A DNA stretch of 8,460 nt from Neptuniibacter sp. (lineage in GTDB: Bacteria; Pseudomonadota; Gammaproteobacteria; Pseudomonadales; Balneatricaceae), in NCBI GenBank assembly GCA_024686055.1, contig JAIBDV010000109.1:1-8460 (forward strand), in the 5' to 3' direction. A program made the position numbers and the translations under genes. This document shows, in pieces, positions 1 through 5,155 of the stretch. The notes beneath the pieces were generated by a model. That model was not told where the DNA came from. It worked only from the letters and a program-made list of their open reading frames with translations, and made no database searches. How positions within the stretch are numbered: position 1 is the first letter of the stretch; each line of letters opens with the position of its first letter.

Positions 1-388
1 GCATAAACCGGTGTTCAACGTCCATCTGACAGCCGTTGAACATAATGACCATATCGTCTTTATGCATGAAGTCCAGGACGGCCCTGCCAGCCAGAGCTAC
101 GGCTTGCAGGTTGCCCAGCTGGCCGGAGTACCTCAGCGTGTCATTCAGGAAGCAAAGCAAAAGCTGATCCAGCTAGAGCACAGCGCCAGCGGTGATAGCC
201 CTGCACTCCCACTGCCCGTTGCAAGTACGCCGCAGAGCAGTCCGTCTCACCCGAGCCCTGCCCAGGCGGACCTGTTCGCCGCGCCAGCCCACAGCCCGGC
301 CCTTGAAGCATTGCAGGCACTGAATCTGGACGAGATGACACCACGCCAGGCACTGGATGCACTGTACGCTCTGAAAGAGAAACTTTGA
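1..388 (+). CDS. mutS: DNA mismatch repair protein MutS, C-terminal end (partial)
   Basis: This is the 3' end of mutS; the 5' part lies outside the window, and the open frame enters from the left edge (first full codon at 2). MutS recognises mismatches and recruits MutL, using ATP. The visible part covers the end of the ATPase domain, with the family signature GPASQSYGLQVAQLAGVP (nt 83-136), then a Pro/Ser/Ala-rich linker (about nt 181-262) and a short C-terminal helical tail with TPRQALDALYALK, typical of the MutS dimer/tetramer-forming tail. Inside the linker, QADLF (263-277) fits the beta-clamp-binding consensus; known MutS proteins carry such a motif in this linker. The GTG at 11 is internal to the gene and not a start. 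It is followed after 57 nt by fdxA on the same strand. Identity is very sure; only the length is unknown. Confidence 0.97.
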   Translation, partial: HKPVFNVHLTAVEHNDHIVFMHEVQDGPASQSYGLQVAQLAGVPQRVIQEAKQKLIQLEHSASGDSPALPLPVASTPQSSPSHPSPAQADLFAAPAHSPALEALQALNLDEMTPRQALDALYALKEKL

Positions 389-413
389 CCCATTCACCCC
401 GGTACGTACCAAT
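385..413 (+). promoter_or_regulatory. Possible weak promoter upstream of fdxA
   Basis: TTGACC (385-390) resembles a sigma70 -35 box and overlaps the mutS stop codon. Seventeen bases further lies ACCAAT (408-413), which matches only three of six -10 positions. This could drive fdxA separately from mutS, but it is an inference from weak matches. Confidence 0.22.
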
Positions 414-422
414 GACCGGGGT
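396..422 (+). other. Inverted repeat between mutS and fdxA
   Basis: ACCCCGGT (396-403) and ACCGGGGT (415-422) are perfect complements, giving an 8-bp stem with an 11-nt loop. A second, competing 10-bp palindrome, GGTACGTACC (401-410), overlaps the left arm. No T-tract follows, so it is a poor intrinsic terminator. The hairpin ends six bases before the fdxA ribosome binding site (AGGAG, 428-432), so it may act in the mutS-fdxA transcript as a 3' stabiliser or as a modulator of fdxA translation. Confidence 0.5.
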
Positions 423-445
423 TAATCAGGAGACTTCCACCCACG

Positions 446-769
446 ATGGCTTACGTTGTTGCAGACAACTGCATTCACTGTAAATACACCGATTGCGTCA
501 GCGCCTGCCCAGTTGACTGTTTCTATGAAGGGGAAAATTTTCTCGCCATAAACCCGGACGAGTGCATCGATTGCGGCCTGTGCGAGCCAGAATGTCCGGC
601 CGAAGCAATATTTCAGGAAGATGAGCTACCGGCTGATCAACAGGACTTTGCCCGGATCAACGCCGAACTGGCCGAACAATGGCCCCGGATAACCCAACAA
701 AAAGACCCGCTTCCCGACGCCGCCAAATGGGATGGCGTCGCAGACAAGCGGGTCTTTCTTACCGTCTGA
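446..769 (+). CDS. fdxA: 7Fe ferredoxin FdxA ([3Fe-4S][4Fe-4S])
   Basis: A 107-residue soluble electron carrier with one [3Fe-4S] and one [4Fe-4S] cluster, the usual length for the FdxA family. Nine cysteines lie in the first 50 residues: 9, 12, 17, 21, 25, 40, 43, 46 and 50. By comparison with Azotobacter ferredoxin I, C9, C17 and C50 should hold the 3Fe cluster and C21, C40, C43 and C46 the 4Fe cluster, leaving C12 and C25 free. The acidic C-terminal half (from about residue 55) is the family's usual extension. The start is fixed by the conserved MAYVV beginning; AGGAG at 428-432 is a ribosome binding site with a rather long 13-nt spacer. The gene lies between mutS and the convergent rpoS, as in Pseudomonas. 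Its last 70 bases also encode a strong hairpin (699-757), probably the rpoS terminator on the other strand. Its redox partner cannot be told from the sequence. Confidence 0.96.
   Translation: MAYVVADNCIHCKYTDCVSACPVDCFYEGENFLAINPDECIDCGLCEPECPAEAIFQEDELPADQQDFARINAELAEQWPRITQQKDPLPDAAKWDGVADKRVFLTV
699..757 (-). terminator. Intrinsic terminator for rpoS, inside fdxA coding sequence
   Basis: AAAGACCCGCTT (701-712) and AAGCGGGTCTTT (746-757) form a perfect 12-bp stem, with a second 7-bp stem inside it (CGACGCC 715-721 with GGCGTCG 734-740). On the minus strand the GC-rich stem runs directly into TTTTT (705-701 plus 700-699), the classic form of a rho-independent terminator, about 70 nt past the rpoS stop codon. 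On the plus strand the tail is the weaker TCTTTCTT and comes before the fdxA stop codon (767-769), so stopping there would cut the fdxA message short. I therefore assign it to rpoS. Termination itself is inferred. Confidence 0.75.
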
Positions 770-774
770 TATTC

Positions 775-821
775 GTGCTCTGCCGGTTAACAGGGGTTAT
801 CACAACCGCCTGGCAGAGCAC
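775..821. repeat. Inverted repeat between convergent fdxA and rpoS
   Basis: GTGCTCTGCC (775-784) and GGCAGAGCAC (812-821) are a perfect 10-bp inverted repeat. Inside it, GGTT (785-788) can pair with AACC (804-807) to lengthen the stem, leaving a bulge. It fills most of the 60-nt gap between the two stop codons. Neither side has a T-tract, so it may be a 3'-end stabilising hairpin or a rho-linked structure and not a canonical terminator. Confidence 0.6.
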
Positions 822-827
822 CGCGGC

Positions 828-843
828 TGTTACAGCTGTAACA
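828..843. repeat. 16-bp perfect palindrome over the rpoS stop codon
   Basis: TGTTACAGCTGTAACA is its own reverse complement. It covers the last three sense codons of rpoS and its TAA stop (832-830). It could fold in RNA as a 6-bp stem with a four-base loop, or be a site for a dimeric DNA-binding protein; it may also be chance. Confidence 0.45.
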
Positions 844-1837
844 AATCTTCGCCGCTAAGACCGTTTTTCTCGATAATTTCACGCAACTTACGCAGCGCTT
901 CAACCTGAATTTGACGTACACGCTCACGAGTCAGGCCAATCTCACGGCCAACATCTTCCAGCGTACTCATCTCATAACCACGCAAACCAAAGCGACGACA
1001 TAACACTTCTGAGTGCTTATCAGGCAACATCCCTAACCATTCATCCAGATTGCCACTAATATTACTGCTTTGTAGCAACGTCGCCGGGTCGGCTGAATCC
1101 AGGTCCGGAATGGTGTCGAGCAGCGACTTTTCAGAGTCTTTACCTACCGGCGTATCAACAGAGCTAACACGTTCGTTCAACCCCAGCAGTCGCTCGACTG
1201 TCTCAACTGGCTTATCAACCGCCGCCGCAATCTCTTCCGGCGTTGGCTCATGGTCCAGTTTCTGGGCCAGCTCACGGGCGGCACGCAGATACACATTCAG
1301 CTCTTTCACCACATGAATCGGCAGACGAATGGTCCGCGTCTGATTCATGATGGCACGCTCAATGGTCTGACGAATCCACCAGGTCGCGTAGGTCGAGAAG
1401 CGGAAACCCCGCTCCGGATCGAACTTCTCCACGGCACGAATCAGACCGAGGTTACCCTCTTCGATCAGATCCAGCAGTGTCAGCCCGCGATTGATATAAC
1501 GGCGTGAAATTTTCACCACCAGTCGCAGGTTGCTCTCGATCATTCGCTGTCGAGATGCGTCATCACCTTTCAGTGCCCGACGAGAGTAATAGACCTCTTC
1601 TTCAGCACTGAGCAGTGGCGAGAAACCAATCTCGTTCAGGTACAGTTGTGTGGCATCGAGCGTTTTGGCATTCATCAAATCCTTGTGAGCCATACTCCCG
1701 CGTCCGCGGCCACTGTTAAGAAATGCTGGCGCAGAGTCCTTTGCTGCCTTTTCCGTCTGTTGCGCCAAAGCCTGCGTAGAAAGCTCTAAAGTCTCTTCAG
1801 CGTTGCCCTGGTTGTAGTCCTTGTCGAAAGTTTCCAT
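830..1837 (-). CDS. rpoS: RNA polymerase sigma factor RpoS (sigma-38)
   Basis: Stationary-phase and general-stress sigma factor, 335 residues, the normal length. After a variable N-terminus (1-56), region 1.2 begins at DATQLYLNEIGFSPLL (61-76). Region 2 spans about 95-165, with the conserved NLRLVVKIS, DLIEEGNLGLIRAVEKFDP and FSTYATWWIRQTIERAI blocks used for core binding, -10 recognition and melting. Region 3 follows (about 170-250). Region 4.2 has TLEDVGREIGLTRERVRQIQ (292-311), the -35-binding helix-turn-helix. K178, E179 and V182 correspond to the E. coli residues K173, E174 and V177 bound by RssB, so regulated proteolysis is possible. AAGGGGGG (1851-1844) six bases before the ATG is a strong ribosome binding site. 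It lies 64 nt after nlpD; in E. coli and Pseudomonas a main rpoS promoter sits inside nlpD, and the same is likely here, though I cannot place it. Confidence 0.98.
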   Translation of the reverse strand: METFDKDYNQGNAEETLELSTQALAQQTEKAAKDSAPAFLNSGRGRGSMAHKDLMNAKTLDATQLYLNEIGFSPLLSAEEEVYYSRRALKGDDASRQRMIESNLRLVVKISRRYINRGLTLLDLIEEGNLGLIRAVEKFDPERGFRFSTYATWWIRQTIERAIMNQTRTIRLPIHVVKELNVYLRAARELAQKLDHEPTPEEIAAAVDKPVETVERLLGLNERVSSVDTPVGKDSEKSLLDTIPDLDSADPATLLQSSNISGNLDEWLGMLPDKHSEVLCRRFGLRGYEMSTLEDVGREIGLTRERVRQIQVEALRKLREIIEKNGLSGEDLLQL

Positions 1838-1843
1838 TGTTAA

Positions 1844-1851
1844 CCCCCCTT
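1844..1851 (-). promoter_or_regulatory. Strong ribosome binding site of rpoS
   Basis: AAGGGGGG on the minus strand, six bases upstream of the rpoS ATG at 1837. It supports this start codon. The remaining 64-nt nlpD-rpoS gap shows no convincing -35/-10 pair and no terminator, which agrees with transcription running through from nlpD. Confidence 0.65.
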
Positions 1852-1901
1852 CGTTTACTCGATGGTGGAGCGTTGCCCGTCATGTATCGTTTCTAATTAT
1901 G

Positions 1902-2777
1902 TTAGCGTCGCGGTAAATACTTCATCGGATTAACCGGTTTACCATCGCGCCGGACCTCGAAGTGGAGCTTGTGACGATCCGTGCCACTACTACCCACTTC
2001 AGCGATCCTATCACCACGACTCACACGGTCCCGTTCTTTGACGAAGACTCGACTATTGTGAGCATAGGCACTCATATAGAGGCCGTTGTGGTTGATTATG
2101 ATCAGGTTTCCGTAACCCAGTAACCCGCTTCCAACATAAACCACTTCGCCTGAAGCAGCAGCTGATACCCGGTCGCCAAGGCGGCCTGCGATATTGATGC
2201 CTTTGTTTATGCGGCCTCGCGTACTGAACGTTTCGATAACCTTACCGTTCGATGGCCACTGCCAACGAACCTTCCCTACAATAGCAGAATTTTTCTTACC
2301 CAAAGTACTACTAAGATTAGGTGAATCTGCTTTTGCTACCGTCTTAACTGACTTTGTCGCCCGTGTAGTCGATTGGTTCCCAACCGCTGGCGTACGATTT
2401 TTCAGTGTAGACGCTCGGCCGGAAGCCGCCGTAGCTTTATTTTTTACCCTGGTTTTTGGCTTTTGAGAAGCAGTTTTCTGCTGAATGTTTTTTGAACGAC
2501 TGGGTGTATTGACCCCGGAGCCGCGTAACCGCAGGCGTTGGCCTGGATAAATGCGATATTTATTATCGATATTATTGAGCCGGGCAACTTTACGAACATC
2601 CAGCCCGTAACGCCAGGTAATGGAATACAGGGTGTCACCTTTGCGCACCCGATAATGAGAAGGAGCAACGCCCTTGTGCGGGCGCTGAGAGCGCTCAGCA
2701 ACCGGCGCCAGCTGAGTTGTGCCACAACCTGTCAGCAGCAATATCAGTAATCCTGTAAACAGGCTGCGAACAAACAC
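1902..2777 (-). CDS. nlpD: Murein hydrolase activator lipoprotein NlpD
   Basis: A 291-residue outer-membrane lipoprotein which, in studied bacteria, activates an AmiC-type amidase to split septal peptidoglycan. A short signal peptide ends in the lipobox LTGC (C18); the +2 residue is Gly, fitting outer-membrane sorting. A LysM domain (about 41-85, HYRVRKGDTLYSI to YPGQRLRL) binds peptidoglycan. A basic Ser/Thr/Lys-rich linker (about 87-165) leads to a LytM/M23 domain (about 170-288). Metal ligands of active M23 enzymes are lost: K192 and N195 replace the His and Asp of HxxxD, and K270 replaces the first His of HxH (H272 and H240 remain). It is thus very likely a regulator without its own peptidase activity. 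The GTG start lies six bases after the stop of the DUF368 gene, in the same frame; an in-frame TGA just upstream rules out an earlier start. No good ribosome binding site is seen, so translation may be coupled. Confidence 0.95.
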   Translation of the reverse strand: MFVRSLFTGLLILLLTGCGTTQLAPVAERSQRPHKGVAPSHYRVRKGDTLYSITWRYGLDVRKVARLNNIDNKYRIYPGQRLRLRGSGVNTPSRSKNIQQKTASQKPKTRVKNKATAASGRASTLKNRTPAVGNQSTTRATKSVKTVAKADSPNLSSTLGKKNSAIVGKVRWQWPSNGKVIETFSTRGRINKGINIAGRLGDRVSAAASGEVVYVGSGLLGYGNLIIINHNGLYMSAYAHNSRVFVKERDRVSRGDRIAEVGSSGTDRHKLHFEVRRDGKPVNPMKYLPRR

Positions 2778-2783
2778 CTGGAA

Positions 2784-3719
2784 TCAGCCCCGCTGCGAGC
2801 GCCGCTCCAGCGCAAGCACCATTGCTGCCCCTACAGCAGCCAATAACACAGCACTGGCAAGGCAGGCAGGCTCACCATGCAGCTCAGCGTAACTCCAGGG
2901 CAATACATTATCCTGCACCAGCGCCACCTCCTGGCCTTTGCTGTCAATGGTATAGGCAACCGTATACTTCCACGGCCAGACCTTATTCAATGAACCCAGC
3001 ATAAAACCTGCCAGCAGCGCCAGCGTCAATGCATGGAAGCGTTCAAACATCCAGTGTAGTACTCTGGAGAACGCCATCAAGCCCACAGCACAGCCTGCAA
3101 CAAAATAGCTGAGTGTTTGCCACTCAAAGCCTTTCAGTGCTGCCAGCACCGGGGCATACAAGCCCAATAACAACAGAATAAAACTGCCCGACACCCCTGG
3201 CAGGATCATCGCACAGATAGCAATCATCCCTCCCATCAACGCAGTTACCGGCGTCAGCTCCAGCGCCATAGGCGTCAGGGAAGTCAGCAGTAACGCCAGT
3301 AGTGTACCCAACAGAAAAAAAGCCATACTGTTTCGCTGCCAACCCGGCATCATCCGCACAATCACCAGTGTTGAAGCCAGGATCAGACCAAAAAACAGTG
3401 CCCACAGCTGCACAGGGTAAGTTTCCAGCAGATAAAGCACCGAACGGGCGACCCCTACCAGACTGAGCAATACCCCACTCACCAGTACCAATAAAAAGTT
3501 ACCATTGATCGATTGCCAGAAAGCCCTGGGGCCCCGCCGAAATAACACCTGTAATGATTGAGGACCACAGCGACGCAAGGAGTCTATCAGCTCCTCATAA
3601 ATCCCGGTCATAAACGCAATGGTGCCACCAGACACACCAGGCACCGCATCTGCCGCGCCCATCAAAAGACCTTTAAACAATAATCCCAGCCAGGCGGCCA
3701 GACTGCGCGTGTTTTCCAT
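2784..3719 (-). CDS. DUF368 membrane protein, probable undecaprenyl-phosphate transporter (PopT family)
   Basis: A 311-residue inner-membrane protein with about eight hydrophobic segments (roughly 9-40, 74-98, 103-122, 132-150, 155-195, 203-222, 229-247, 286-304). It carries the DUF368 hallmark twice, as an internal duplication: GAADAVPGVSGGTIAF (21-36) and ICAMILPGVSGSFILL (168-183). Members of this family were recently shown in other bacteria to return undecaprenyl phosphate across the membrane for reuse in peptidoglycan and other envelope polymers; the same role here is inferred. I chose ATG at 3719 over the adjacent TTG at 3722, because AAGAGAG (3730-3724) lies just upstream. The gene sits 21 nt after pcm and six before nlpD, so it belongs to the operon. 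This position is not part of the E. coli or P. aeruginosa order, where pcm and nlpD are neighbours. Confidence 0.9.
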   Translation of the reverse strand: MENTRSLAAWLGLLFKGLLMGAADAVPGVSGGTIAFMTGIYEELIDSLRRCGPQSLQVLFRRGPRAFWQSINGNFLLVLVSGVLLSLVGVARSVLYLLETYPVQLWALFFGLILASTLVIVRMMPGWQRNSMAFFLLGTLLALLLTSLTPMALELTPVTALMGGMIAICAMILPGVSGSFILLLLGLYAPVLAALKGFEWQTLSYFVAGCAVGLMAFSRVLHWMFERFHALTLALLAGFMLGSLNKVWPWKYTVAYTIDSKGQEVALVQDNVLPWSYAELHGEPACLASAVLLAAVGAAMVLALERRSQRG

Positions 3720-3740
3720 CAAACTCTCTTAACAAAGCAA

Positions 3741-4409
3741 TTAACGAATGGTGCCGCTCAACAGCGGGACAAAATGAACCGACTCAATAATCTGTGTGTC
3801 ATATACCGATTCCGAGGTACGCTGAATCAGCTTTAATTGCTGGCCATTACGCCCCCCCACAGGAATCACCATGCGACCACCAACAGCCAGCTGCGCCAAT
3901 AAATCTTCCGGCACCTCTTCAGGTGCCGCGGCGGACAGGATGCCATCAAACGGCGCCATGCCCGGCCAGCCCATACCACCATCAGTATGCAGGCAGGACA
4001 CATTGCGCAATTCCAGCAACTGTAATCGCTCTTTAGCCTTTTCCTGCAACGGCCGGATACGCTCAACACTGCACAGCTTATCCACCAGCTGTGCCAGCAC
4101 CGCTGTCTGGAACCCGGAACCAGTCCCCACTTCGAGCACTTTTTTCAAAGGCCCACCCGCCAGTAGCAGCTCGGTCATCCGGGCAACAATGTAGGGTTGT
4201 GATATGGTCTGGTTAAAGCCAATTGGCAAAGCACTGTCTTCGTAAGCGCGATGCGCCAGCGCCTCATCGACAAAAATATGCCGCGGTGTGGCGCGTATTG
4301 CAGCCAGCACCGCTTCATCCTCAATGCCCTGTTCCTTCAGCCGGTTCACCAGGCGATCTCGGGTGCGCGCCGATGTCATGCCTATTCCCTGCAGCTGCAG
4401 CTTGTTCAC
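3741..4409 (-). CDS. pcm: Protein-L-isoaspartate O-methyltransferase
   Basis: Repairs age-damaged proteins by methylating L-isoaspartyl residues with S-adenosylmethionine in the cytoplasm. The 222 residues hold all family blocks: LPIGFNQTISQPYIVARMTE (61-80), where the QTISQP loop helps form the active site, the SAM-binding motif I VLEVGTGSGFQT (91-102), motif II CSVERI (113-118), the substrate-side PFDGILSAAAPEEVP (153-167), and the terminal FVPLLSG. A GTG start at 4409 has GGAGGA (4421-4416) six bases upstream and lies two bases after the surE stop. A second candidate, ATG at 4379 (residue 11), also has an AGGGA site and would give the N-terminus MTSARTR, which is closer to Pseudomonas Pcm; true length may be 212. 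Pairing with surE is the common arrangement and fits a shared stress-survival role under RpoS. Confidence 0.96.
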   Translation of the reverse strand: MNKLQLQGIGMTSARTRDRLVNRLKEQGIEDEAVLAAIRATPRHIFVDEALAHRAYEDSALPIGFNQTISQPYIVARMTELLLAGGPLKKVLEVGTGSGFQTAVLAQLVDKLCSVERIRPLQEKAKERLQLLELRNVSCLHTDGGMGWPGMAPFDGILSAAAPEEVPEDLLAQLAVGGRMVIPVGGRNGQQLKLIQRTSESVYDTQIIESVHFVPLLSGTIR

Positions 4410-4411
4410 GT

Positions 4412-5155
4412 TCAGTCCTCCAGCCAGCCCGCCAGTGCATCCATACCAGCGTACTGAGTCATATCAATCTGCAGTGGCGTGATTGACACAAACCCCTGCT
4501 CTACTGCAAAAAAGTCCGTTCCCGGATCCCTGTCAGCTATTGCGCCAACACCCGACAACCAGTATCTCACTTTGCCACGTGGATCGGCTGCCGCCACCGG
4601 CTTATCCGCCAGCTCACGGTGCCCCAACCGGGTCACGTGTACCCCTTTGAGCTGTTCCAGCGGCAGGTCCGGTACATTGATATTTAATACCGTACGTGGC
4701 GCCAGGTTCAGGCTGTGCAACCGGGGCACCAGCTCTTTAACGACCTCAGCAGCAGTCACATAGTTATCCGGGTGGCTGCTGGCCAGCGACACCGCAATGG
4801 GCGGAAATTTAAGGTGCCGCCCCTCCATCGCCGCCGCAACCGTGCCGGAATAGATGACATCATCACCCATATTCGCCCCGGCGTTAATACCCGACACGAC
4901 CAGGTCAGGCTCCATCCCGAAGACACCCGCCGCTCCCATGTGTACACAGTCCGTTGGCGTACCATTGAGACTGATAAAGCCACTGCTGTGATGATGCGGC
5001 TCCAGAGGTCGATCCAGGGTCAGCGAATTACTGGCACCACTACGATTACGATCGGGTGCCACCACCTGGATTTCGCCAAGACTTTGCAAGGCCCGTGCCA
5101 GCGCTTCCAGCCCGGGAGCATACACACCATCATCATTGGAAAGCAGTATTTTCAT
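4412..5155 (-). CDS. surE: 5'/3'-nucleotidase SurE
   Basis: Metal-dependent phosphatase of the SurE family that releases phosphate from nucleoside 5'- and 3'-monophosphates and short polyphosphates; linked to stationary-phase survival. The 247 residues are the usual length. The N-terminus MKILLSNDDGVYAPGL carries the metal-binding N7-D8-D9; S39 in APDRNRSGASN and N91 in SGINAGANMGDDVIYSGTV (88-106) complete the site. NGTPTDCV (64-71) is another family block. The ATG overlaps the truD stop by four bases (ATGA), so translation is probably coupled; no strong ribosome binding site is seen. The stop lies two bases before the GTG of pcm. Nothing unusual. Confidence 0.97.
   Translation of the reverse strand: MKILLSNDDGVYAPGLEALARALQSLGEIQVVAPDRNRSGASNSLTLDRPLEPHHHSSGFISLNGTPTDCVHMGAAGVFGMEPDLVVSGINAGANMGDDVIYSGTVAAAMEGRHLKFPPIAVSLASSHPDNYVTAAEVVKELVPRLHSLNLAPRTVLNINVPDLPLEQLKGVHVTRLGHRELADKPVAAADPRGKVRYWLSGVGAIADRDPGTDFFAVEQGFVSITPLQIDMTQYAGMDALAGWLED
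4416..4421 (-). promoter_or_regulatory. Ribosome binding site for the GTG start of pcm
   Basis: GGAGGA on the minus strand, within the last codons of surE, six bases before GTG at 4409. It is the strongest Shine-Dalgarno match in this operon and is the reason for preferring the GTG start over the ATG at 4379. Confidence 0.6.

Noticed and set aside
770..829. Small RNA gene rsmZ, found between rpoS and fdxA in Pseudomonas
   Set aside because: The gap is only 60 nt and contains no GGA motifs in hairpin loops on either strand; there is no room or signature for it.
3720..3722. TTG start for the DUF368 gene, one codon before the ATG
   Set aside because: The adjacent ATG at 3719 is a better start and keeps the same ribosome binding site.
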